From Pandoraea captiosa (GTDB taxonomy: Bacteria; Pseudomonadota; Gammaproteobacteria; Burkholderiales; Burkholderiaceae): DNA of 64,000 nucleotides. The number at the start of each line of letters is the position of its first letter. The stretch's first letter is position 1. The position numbers and the translations under genes are program-made. Under the pieces are notes generated by a model that was not told the origin of the DNA, searched no databases, and saw only the letters and a program-made list of their open reading frames with translations. The DNA is taken from positions 868,001-932,000 of the forward strand of contig NZ_CABPSQ010000002.1 in the NCBI RefSeq assembly GCF_902459775.1, written 5' to 3'. Positions 44,481-54,300 of this stretch are shown piece after piece.

Positions 44481-45212
44481 TCACCACCCGAACGAATCGA
44501 ATAACGGTACCACGGCGTCGAGCGTGGCGACGGTGGCGTCGGGCGTGTAATCGGGCAGCGGACGGCGGCCCGTGCCGCGATCCACCCACACGCACCGGAA
44601 CCCGATGTCGCGCGCGGCGGCGTGATCGAGATGGGGGCTGGCGCAGATATGCACCACGTCGTCTTTCGTCACGCCGAGCTGAGCGTGTGCGTAATCGAAC
44701 AGGCGTCGGTTCGGCTTGTACGCCCCCGCTTGCTGCGCCGTGATGACGCGATCGATGTGCCCGCCCAGTTGTGCGACGTTGCCCGCAATGATGTCGTCGT
44801 CCGTGTTCGAGATGATGCACAGCCGGTAGCCACGCGCCTTCAGGGCTGCGAGCGTCGGCACGACTTCGGGAAACGGCGGCATCGCACAGATGTTGCCCGT
44901 CAGCACTTCGATGTCTTGCGGCGAGGCTTGCAGCCCGAGGTCCTGTAACGCGAGGCGAAGCCCCTCGCCCGCGACGTCACGGAAGCGGCGATGCGGCGGG
45001 CTTTGCTCCAGCGCGTGCTCGTGCCGATCGAAGGTCGCAATCAGGTCTGCCGTCCGGATGTTGTGACCGGGCTTGCTCTGCAGGATGCGTGTGACGGCGT
45101 CGCGCAGGCCTTCATCCCACTGAATGAGGGTGCCGTAGCAGTCGAAGGTGAGCCATTGCGCGCGCGTGCTGTGTTGCAGCGAGGCGTTGGGTGAAGCGCA
45201 GGGAGAGGACAT
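44481..45212 (-). CDS. HAD-family hydrolase, haloacid dehalogenase type II-like
   Basis: This 243-residue HAD hydrolase has motif I LTFDCYGTLIQWD (nucleophile Asp about residue 23), motif II LCIISNTDDD (about 131-140), the lysine in AYKPNRRLFDYA and motif III HICASPHLDHAAARDIGF. The DCYGTLIQWDEG form and cap insertion after motif I match type II (S)-2-haloacid dehalogenases, though many such proteins are phosphatases. The ATG at 45212 was used. It is divergent from the LysR gene at 45321 with an AT-rich 108-bp gap, so the LysR protein probably regulates it. Confidence 0.82.
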   Translation of the reverse strand: MSSPCASPNASLQHSTRAQWLTFDCYGTLIQWDEGLRDAVTRILQSKPGHNIRTADLIATFDRHEHALEQSPPHRRFRDVAGEGLRLALQDLGLQASPQDIEVLTGNICAMPPFPEVVPTLAALKARGYRLCIISNTDDDIIAGNVAQLGGHIDRVITAQQAGAYKPNRRLFDYAHAQLGVTKDDVVHICASPHLDHAAARDIGFRCVWVDRGTGRRPLPDYTPDATVATLDAVVPLFDSFGW

Positions 45213-45320
45213 GATGACGCTCGAAGGAAGTGGGAATGTCGTCAGCGTAGTCATTCGCTTTGATGTTTGGAAATTAAATTAAAATCACCCACTTATCGAA
45301 CATGTAAATATGGTGCCGCC

Positions 45321-46208
45321 ATGATGGATCTCGGCTTGCTCAAGACACTGGTCGCGGTCGTCGACGAGGGCAGTTTCACGCGGGCAGCGCAACGGGTGCA
45401 CCGAACGCAGTCGACGGTGAGTCAGCAGATCCGGCGGCTGGAGGACGACGTCGGACGCCAGTTGCTGATGCGCGACCGCTCCGGGGTGAACGTCACCCCG
45501 ACGCGTCACGGCGAACTGCTTGCCCAATACGCGCGCAAGCTTCTGGCAATCTCGATGGAGGCTGTCGACGCGATGGAGAACGACGCTCGCGTGTCGACGG
45601 TGCGAGTCGGGCTGCCGGAGGACATCGATGCGCGCCGCATGGCGGATATGCTGTCGCGGTTCGTGCAGAGGCACCGCGACATTCGGCTGGACATCGTAGC
45701 GGGCATGAGCGTCGACCTGCGCGAGCGGCTAAGTGCGGGCGACCTCGAGCTTGCGCTCGTCAAGCGCGAGCCGGGGCAGGGAGATGCATTGATGGCGTGG
45801 CCCGAGACGCTGGTCTGGGCGATGGCGGCGAATGCCGACACAGACGAGCTGGCGCATGCGCCGGTGCCGCTCGCGCTATTTCCTCAAGGTTGCATTTACC
45901 GCCAGCGCGCGATCCGAAGTCTGGATGCGGCGCAACGTCCGTGGCGCACGGCGTTCGGCAGCCACAGCCTGACGGGCATTCAGGCAGCGGTGTCATCCGG
46001 CCTGGGCGTTTCGGTGTTGCCGGAGACGGTGCTGTTGAGCGACCACCGGATTTGCGATGCCTTGCCCCCGCCGCCGCCTGCCGAGATTGCGCTGGTCGAA
46101 GGCGGCGCTCCCGCGTCGGCACCGCGTCGCGCACTGGCCGATTTCCTCGCTGCGACGGTGGGCGAGACGTTGGGGTTGACGGTGGCTCAGGGGCCATCAG
46201 GTCGTTAG
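45321..46208 (+). CDS. LysR-family transcriptional regulator
   Basis: This 295-residue LTTR starts MMDLGLLKTLVAVVDEGSFT; HTH at about residues 2-62 (RVHRTQSTVSQQIRRLEDDV), effector domain about 90-285. Two adjacent ATG codons (45321, 45324) are possible starts. It is divergent from the HAD hydrolase gene and convergent with the TpsB transporter gene, from which it is separated by 12 bp. Target and effector are unknown, with the HAD/class II aldolase pair the most likely target. Confidence 0.85.
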   Translation: MMDLGLLKTLVAVVDEGSFTRAAQRVHRTQSTVSQQIRRLEDDVGRQLLMRDRSGVNVTPTRHGELLAQYARKLLAISMEAVDAMENDARVSTVRVGLPEDIDARRMADMLSRFVQRHRDIRLDIVAGMSVDLRERLSAGDLELALVKREPGQGDALMAWPETLVWAMAANADTDELAHAPVPLALFPQGCIYRQRAIRSLDAAQRPWRTAFGSHSLTGIQAAVSSGLGVSVLPETVLLSDHRICDALPPPPPAEIALVEGGAPASAPRRALADFLAATVGETLGLTVAQGPSGR

Positions 46209-46220
46209 CCCTCCGGACTC

Positions 46221-47993
46221 TCAGAATTGAGCGGTGAGGGAAAAACCGACGGTGGTGTGCGCAGTCTGGAACGACGAAGGCTTGTAAATTGGCGTGCCTG
46301 CAAAGACTTCCCCGGAGACGAACCCGACAGGGAGCCTCGCGCTTGCGCGCATTCCGATGACGGCTCCGGCAAGCTGTGTTCCCGCCAAGTACTGCGCGGA
46401 AGGCCCACTCACTCGGCCGTAGTCCACGCCGGCGAATAATGACGTGCCGGACGCACCCAAGGCCCACTGCAACTCGTTTCGCCAATAGAAGCCTTTCTCT
46501 GCCGCAAGCGACGATTCTCCGTCGAAGCCCCGAACCGTATAGCGACTGCCGATGGTCAGATCGTCGATGTAGTGAAGAACATCGTTTGTGTATTGGCCAT
46601 GAAAGGTCGTCACGTACCGAAGCGGCGATTGCCCCAGCGGCAGTGAGAGGTTCGCGTCGAGAACCGCCACACCGAATCGATACGTCGGTGTGCCGGGGCT
46701 GGCATTCTCCGACGCCGCCCCCAGCCCGGAGACGCTCTGCCGATACGTCAGGCTGCCGTCGAACTGTCCGGCTCCGACATAGTGGCGATCCACGAAGCCG
46801 AACTCGACAAAAGTGTTGTTGCGATACTGCTGATCGATTTCCGTGTCTTCGAGATAACTTTTCCCAAAGCGTTTGCTTAGTCGGATCTGTGCACTGAGTA
46901 CGTTGCTCTGGCTACGCTGTATGACACGAGACAGCTTGAAGTCGAGGGTCTGTGATTCGCCGCGTGTCGTGAATGTGTCGTTGACCCCGGCGATCTGCTG
47001 GTTATAACGATTGGCATAGGCCGAAACCGTGGCAGTCCAGTATCCCCATGGAATCGAATAGAACGCGTTCCACCCGTTCGAGCCGAAACGTTTGTCCGCG
47101 AACGCGAGATCGTGTGTCGCACCGACATTAAAAATGTCGTTAAGCCCCAACGGATTGTCGATGCCGAGAGCGACGCTGCCTTGCAGTTTCCCCGTGGCGC
47201 GCGAGCCGCCGTTGTCCACCGATGCGACGACGCTCCAGCGTTTCGCACGGTTGACCTCGATGACGACGTCACTCTGCCCGGGCGCGTCGGCCGGCACGAT
47301 CTGCATGGTCACATCCTGGCTTGCCACGCGCTTCATTTGCTCCAGCCCTTGTTCGAGGTCGCGCAATTGCAGCAGGTCTCCCGGCGATGCAGGGAAAGCA
47401 GTGCGCCATGTGCCGTATTGCGATGCATCCGAAAAGCGGATGTCGCGGATCAAGCCCGGTATCAGCGTGAGCCTGAGTGTGCCGGTCGACAGGTCCTGCT
47501 CGGGAATCAGAACACGTGTGGTCACATAACCTTTCGACAGGATCAACCTCGTCAGACCGGCCGTGATCGCAGCAATGCCGCGCTGGCCGAGGCATTGTCC
47601 ACGGTAATGATCGAGCCATTCATGCGCAAAGGCGAACGGGTCGAGTGGCAAAGTCGATGCTCCCGCAGCCTGCGCTCGCGGTGGTAGCGCCGCGGGCACT
47701 TCCAGAGAAAACGATGTCACCGCAAAGCACGGAGATTCCTCAGGCAGGGCAGGGAAGCCATCGGCGGCGAGAACTTCGGTGCGTACCGAGGGTGCGTTGA
47801 CTGCGGCGGCTCGCTCCTGTGCCTGGCGCTGCTGCTCAAGCAGTTGTTGTTGGCGGGCATTGGTCGCCGCCGCGTCCACTGCCGGTGGCGGCGTTTGCGC
47901 GACGGCCGCGCCAAAGGGCGTGGAAGACGTCAATGCGATGACAAAAAGCAGACGACGGACAGGCGTGACAAAGCGATACGAAGCGAGATTCAT
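46221..47993 (-). CDS. Two-partner secretion outer-membrane transporter TpsB (CdiB/FhaC-like)
   Basis: This 590-residue Omp85-family transporter exports the TpsA exoprotein through the outer membrane. Order: signal peptide (about 1-33), a Gln-rich linker/plug helix (NARQQQLLEQQRQAQERAAA), two POTRA domains (about 70-240) and a 16-stranded barrel. TVRGFDGESSLAAEKGFYWR (about 490-509) carries the VRGF/Y motif of loop L6, and the protein ends in SLTAQF with a terminal Phe. ATG 47993 has only a weak RBS. It is divergent from the exoprotein gene, rather than co-directional as in classical cdiBAI. Confidence 0.92.
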   Translation of the reverse strand: MNLASYRFVTPVRRLLFVIALTSSTPFGAAVAQTPPPAVDAAATNARQQQLLEQQRQAQERAAAVNAPSVRTEVLAADGFPALPEESPCFAVTSFSLEVPAALPPRAQAAGASTLPLDPFAFAHEWLDHYRGQCLGQRGIAAITAGLTRLILSKGYVTTRVLIPEQDLSTGTLRLTLIPGLIRDIRFSDASQYGTWRTAFPASPGDLLQLRDLEQGLEQMKRVASQDVTMQIVPADAPGQSDVVIEVNRAKRWSVVASVDNGGSRATGKLQGSVALGIDNPLGLNDIFNVGATHDLAFADKRFGSNGWNAFYSIPWGYWTATVSAYANRYNQQIAGVNDTFTTRGESQTLDFKLSRVIQRSQSNVLSAQIRLSKRFGKSYLEDTEIDQQYRNNTFVEFGFVDRHYVGAGQFDGSLTYRQSVSGLGAASENASPGTPTYRFGVAVLDANLSLPLGQSPLRYVTTFHGQYTNDVLHYIDDLTIGSRYTVRGFDGESSLAAEKGFYWRNELQWALGASGTSLFAGVDYGRVSGPSAQYLAGTQLAGAVIGMRASARLPVGFVSGEVFAGTPIYKPSSFQTAHTTVGFSLTAQF

Positions 47994-48320
47994 CGTGAAA
48001 CGTCGAAGGTGATGCCGCCGCGACGGGGCGAGCCGATCCAGACCTGAAGTGTCGGGTCGAAAAGCGAAATCAAGCGTGAAAGGCGTGTCCTGAATCGGAC
48101 TGCCCAAGGTCAGGCGTCGAACTCTATCATGATCCCCGCTGAAATTAGTTTGGATTATTTATTTTCCAGAATGCTACAGATTTTGGTCGATTTTATAAAG
48201 ACTGATTTCGAGACGAAAACAAATACTTAATTAATGAGTAATATTCGGCCTACGAAGTTTGTATCGATAGAAGTACAAGACGGGCAAAGACCCTAATATA
48301 AATAGTCGTACAAAGATCAG
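47994..48320. promoter_or_regulatory. AT-rich divergent promoter region of the TPS locus
   Basis: This is a 327-bp gap between the TpsB and TpsA genes. The part at 48140-48310 is the most AT-rich stretch in this half of the window and includes TAATATAAAT at 48293-48302, about 20 bp before the TpsA start, as a possible -10. The composition is what nucleoid-silencer-controlled surface-protein promoters look like. I see no clear operator. Confidence 0.5.
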
Positions 48321-51300
48321 ATGAAATCACATGTCAATCGCCGTGCTCACGGCGTGCCCCGGGGAAGTCGGGCGGAAGGTGGGCTTCAGCGTGCCATGGT
48401 GCGCGCGCTCGTGCTTGCCCAGATCATTGCCCCAGTGTCGGTCCACGCTCAGGTCGTGGCGGCGCCGGGCGCCAATGCCCCGAATGTCGTGCAGACCGCC
48501 AATGGGTTGCAGCAGGTCAACATCACCGCACCTACGGCGGCCGGGGTGTCGAAAAACGTCTATTCGCAATTTGATGTGCCGCGCCAGGGCGTGATACTGA
48601 ACAACTCGTCGACCATTGTGAATACGCAGCAGGCGGGGTACGTCAACGGCAACCCCAACCTCGCGCGGGATCAGGCGGCGCGCGTCATTCTGAATCAGGT
48701 GAATAGCAATTCGCCCAGCCAGTTGCGTGGCTATCTGGAGGTGGCAGGAAAAGCCGCACAGGTCGTGGTTGCGAACAGCGCCGGCATCATGGTCGACGGC
48801 GGAGGCTTCATCAACACCACGCGCGGCGTGTTGACGACCGGCACACCTATCATGGGGGCGGACGGCAGCCTGTCGGGATATCAGGTCAACGGCGGACGAC
48901 TTGTCATTCAAGGCGACGGTCTGAACGCGGCAAATGTCGATCAAGTCGATCTCATCGCGCGTGCGGTTCAGGTAAATGCCGCGTTGCACGCGAAGCAACT
49001 CAATGTGGTGACGGGGACGAACCGAGTCGATCACGAAACCCTCTCCGTACAGAAGACGACGGCGGACGCCAATGCGCCTGACGTGGCCCTCGACGTAGGC
49101 CAGTTGGGCGGCATGTATGCGCAACGCATCTTCCTGGTCGGTACCGAGAACGGCGTCGGCGTTTCCAACAAGGGGGTGATTGCCGCGCAAGCCGGCGATC
49201 TGACGTTGACCACAGAAGGAAAGCTTGTGACGTCGGGAAAGACGGAAGCCACAGGCGATGTTCTGGTCAACGCGAAGGCCGGCATCGACAATCAGGGCAG
49301 TGTCTACGCGGGCGGGCGCGCCGATGTACGAACGAGCGGTACGCTGGACAACGGCGGTGTGCTGAGTGCTGCGGGCGACCTCACGGCTCAGGCGATTGCG
49401 GTGACGTCCCACGGAACGCTGGGGGCGGGCATCGACGCGGACGGACAGCCGTCGCTCGCGGGAAACCTTACGCTGACTGCGTCTGGAAAAATGACTGCCA
49501 CCGGACGTAACGTCGCTCGTGGCGACATGTCTTTCCTGGCAGGTGCGCTCGACCTGTCCGGCAGTCGAACAGATGCGAGTCGCAATCTTTCGCTGACGTC
49601 GCAGTTAGGCGATATCGATCTTCAACGTGCCATCGTAACGGCTTCGAATGCATTGAGCGTGAGGGCAGTGCAGGGCATTCTCAACGCGAGTGGGGCGTTG
49701 TCGGCCGACACGATCACGCTGGCCGCGTTGGGCCGGATTGACAATGCGGATGCGCAATCGGTTGCGAGCACGCGCCTTGACGTGACAGGTGGTCGCATCG
49801 ACAACCAGCGCGGGCTTTTTCAGTCTGGAGGGCTTCTCGACGTCAAAGGTGCTTCGCTGGATAACGCCGGCGGCCGTGTGGCGTCGCTCTCGGGCGATGG
49901 CACATCCGTCGATATCGCTGGCGACCTGAATAACGCTGGGGGAACGAGCGCCTCGGGCGCGCCTGGCGGCGTCATCGGAGCCAATGGTGAATTGAGTGTC
50001 CGCGCGGGCACAGTGACCAATACAGCGCAAATTGTCGCCGGGACGCAACTTCATGTGTCGGCCGGGAGACTCGACAACACCAACGGGACGCTCTCGGGCG
50101 AGCAAATCAATGCGACGGTCGACACTACATTGACCAATCGTCAAGGCGCGATTTCCGCGTCGACCTCGACCATCAGGGCGGCGCAGCTCGATAACGACCA
50201 CGGGCTGATCGATGCGGATACCTTGTCTCTGGCAGTGTCGGGGGAAGCATCGAATCGTTCCGGAGAGATCCGGCAATACGGCGATTCGGTCCAGTCGATC
50301 AACGTTGGCGGCACGTTGAATAACGCTGCTGGAACGGTTGCATCGAACGCCAGAGATCTGACCGTGGACGTGGGGGCGCTGACGAACGATCAGGGGAAAA
50401 TCCGCCACCTCGGCGCAGGGAGTCTCACGGTCCTGTCGAGCGGCGATGTCACCAATCTGACGGGCCTGCTCGGCAGCCTCGGCATTCTGAAGATCAATGC
50501 GGCCCGCATCGACAACACGGGCGGCGAACTTACTGCGGGCAACGCGACATGGCTGACGTCGACGGCTGACATCGTCAATCGCAATGGCGCGGTGTATGGC
50601 ACCAACGGCCTTACCCTTTCAGCAGCGTCAAATGTCGACAACACTGCGGGATCGATGCAATCGGGCGGTGCGGTCAGCCTCCGTGCGGACGGGATATTGA
50701 CGAACACCGGAGGACGCATCAGTGCCAACGGCGCGCACGACACCCTGTCGATCACTGCCGGCAGTTTGGCGAATACCTCGGGGCAATTGACCAACGCGGG
50801 CGACGGCGAAACGGCCGTCACGGCGGTTCGCGACGTGCAGAACGCCGCCGGAACGATCGGTGGCAACGGAAAATTGACGGTCGACGCCGCCACGCTGAGC
50901 AACGTTGCCGGTGGGAGAATCGTCGGTGGCGGCGACGTCTTGCTGGGCATCGCCGGTGCGCTCGACAACTCTGCAGGGCAGTTGTTTGGCGGCAATTCGG
51001 TGACGGTGACCAATGCGACTACACGCGTGGCGAATGCGGGTGGAACGATCGAGAGTGTTGGCGATGTCTCACTGCAAGTCACATCGCTTGATAACGGTAA
51101 CGGCATCATCCGTTCGAATCGGGACATCGGCGTCGCCGGTGCGATGAGCGGCGCCGGACAGATGACCGCCGGTCGCAATCTCACGTTCTCCGCCGTAGGC
51201 GACTACGCGAATACCTCAGCCAACCGCTTACGGGCCGATGGCACGCTCACGCTGACATCGACGGGACGTTTCACCAACGATGGCGTGCTAAGCGCCCCTG

Positions 51301-54300
51301 GCACACTGGACGTTCGCGCCGCAGAGTTCGTCAACAACGCGAATGGCGCGATCAATGCATCCACGACACAGTTAAGTGCCTCAGGCCTATTCTCCAATTC
51401 CGGCAGCATCGGCGGCGACACGGTACGCCTCAACGCGAGCCATTTCTACAACGGCTACGGCGTATTGGGCAACGACGTACAGGTCAATGCTGTCGATATC
51501 GAGAACAACGGCACCTCGGCAGTCATAGGCGGGGCAAGACGACTCGCATTGTATGCGTCGAATTCCGTCGCCAACTACGACGGCGCACTGCTCTACAGCA
51601 CCGGGGATATCGAGATTGCTCGGGATGGCACACGCGACGGACAGGGGCTGCTCGCCAATCAGATGGCCTTGCTGACCAATCGTTCGGCCAACATCGTTGC
51701 CGACGGCAATCTGGACATTGCGGCGCGTGTCATCAACAACTCGCGCACTAGCATCGAGACGCAGCCGGGAACGCCGCAGTCTACGACGCAGAGCTTCGGT
51801 CTCTATACGGCGGCGTTGCCCAGCGGCGAACAAACGCTGATGCACATGAGCCGGACGTTCCCCGAATGGAAATGGAGCGCAGGACGCGCGCCGATATCGT
51901 CGGCCCTGCTGCAAGCGCTTGCGACACCGTTGACCGTCGACATTCCGAAGTCGCAGGTGACGAATGTGGATCTTGCGGCCAAGACCTTCAGTCTGACCAA
52001 GCCGCTCGAAGAGTCGTATGAGGACGCGACGACGCAAGGAAAGGGGCCGTGCGATGACCATGGCCAATGCGAGTCGACCACCAAGACGCGAGACGTCGGC
52101 AAGAATCCGACGCAATACTTCAACAGCCTCGTCGACAATGGGGATAGTTACCGAATCGTGTTCTGGCCGGATTGGGACCCGAATACGATGATTCGGCCGG
52201 ATCAGGCGATCTCGCGCGGCGATCTGGGGATCGATCAGCGCGACTACAACGAAATCACGCGCGTCGTCACGACGACGCGAACGCGCGATGAACTCATCAG
52301 CGCGTCTCCCGAAGCGAAGCTCCAGGCCCAGGGTTCCATTCGCATCAATGCCGACGGTGGCGCGATCAACAATCAGTCGTCAACGATGACGGCGGGACGC
52401 GATCTGATTCGTCGCGCGACAGGCGGGTCCGTCAACGACGTGGGCATAACCTTGCAGGAGACGGTGACACAGACGCAGACGTCGACCTTCTACTGGCACC
52501 AGAAGTCTGGCGGCGACGACGATCAGGTGACGGTCGCTTATCCAGTGACGCCGCTGCCGCCAACGACACTTGCATCGCTTCCCGCGATTGCCGTCGGCAA
52601 CCAGTCGGTTCAGTCCTCCGGGCGCAATATCACAGTGTCGAGCGTTGACCGTTCCGGCAATACCGTCGGTAGCGCCGGCGTAACGGGGGGCAACGCCACG
52701 GGAACGCGGTTGGGCAACCTTTCCGGCACGGTGGCAAACCGCCAGACGCTGGGATCGTCCGCGCAGGCCATTCCCGGCCTCACGTTGCCACGTAACGCGC
52801 TTTTCCAAATACGTACGGCACCGGGACAGACCTATCTGGTTGCGACGGATCCTCGCTTCACCGAATACGGAAAGTTCATTTCGAGCGATTACATGCTGGG
52901 CGAGTTGGGACTCGATCCGCAGAAAACGCAAAAGCGTGTTGGCGATGGTTTCTATGAAACGCAACTGGTCCGCGACCAGATCACGGCGCTCACTGGCAAA
53001 ACACTGCTCGCGGGATACACCAGCTATCTCGACGAATACACGGCGCTGCTCAATAACGGCGTGACATATGGCAAGCAGTTCGGCCTCAGCGTAGGGGTCG
53101 CCCTGTCGGACGCGCAAATGAAGCAGTTGACCACCGACATGGTCTGGCTGGTCTCACAGGAAGTCACCCTTCCTGATGGCACCGTTCAGTCGGTGCTCGT
53201 GCCGCAGGTGTATCTGGCGCAAGCCAATACGGTCGATCTCACGAACACGGGCGCGCTGGTTTCGGGTGGCAGCGTGAAGCTCGCCGCGACGGGCGATGTG
53301 AAGAACAGCGGTCAGATCGTCAGCGATACGGCGACGACGATTCTGGGCGACGCCATCGTCAACCTCGGTGTCATCGGAAGTGGCGGCACGACGTCGTTGA
53401 CGTCGCTGGGTGATATTCGCAACTCCGGCGGTCGTATCGGCGGCAAGGACGTCGTCGTGCAGGCGGGGCGCGATCTCATCAACGAATCGACCACGCTCAC
53501 CCAGACGGCGGGAACGGACAACGGTGGCAGCTTCACATCGTCGGCGTCGGCTACCGGCATCGGCGCGGTCGGCATCATCTCGGGATCGAACAGTGCCACG
53601 GCCGTGGCTGCACGCGACGTCACCCTCAATGCGGGCGCAATCGCCAGCGATGGCGCTGTAGTGGTCGCGGCGGGGCGCGACATCAATGCCAACACGTTGA
53701 CGGTCGGCCAGTCGCAAACTGTCGGCACGACCGATGGACAGAACGGCGGTCGCGACGTCATTGTGCAGAACGTTGGCAGTGCGATCTCCGCTGGCGGCAA
53801 TCTGACGACGGTCTCAGGGCGCGACACCACGTTGAGCGGAACGACAGTTGCAGCAGGTGGCAACGCGACGGTGCTCGCAGGCAATGATGTCACGGTAACG
53901 GCGGTCAAAGACTCGCACACGCACGATGAGCGCTCCTTCGGGGGCTCGTTGCAGTACACCAAATCGTCGCTGGACGAAGCCGTCAATGGTGCCAGCGTGA
54001 GCGCAGGTAATCACGTGCTGATCGGGGCGGGCCAGGCGAGTGCGGTCGGTGGCGTGCTGGGCACTTATCAGATTACGCCGGTCGTTGCCTCCTCGGGGAC
54101 CGGCAATCTGTCTGTGCTGGGTTCGTCCGTGTCGTCGCAGGGTAATGGAACCATCGCATTGGCGGCGACGGGCGATGTCAATATCGGCACGGTGACGCAG
54201 ACGCACGACAGTCAGAAATGGCAGCACGACAGCAGCTCGGGATTCCTCTCCAAAACGGAGGAGACATCGTCATCCAGCTCACATCAGACGATTGCGGTGG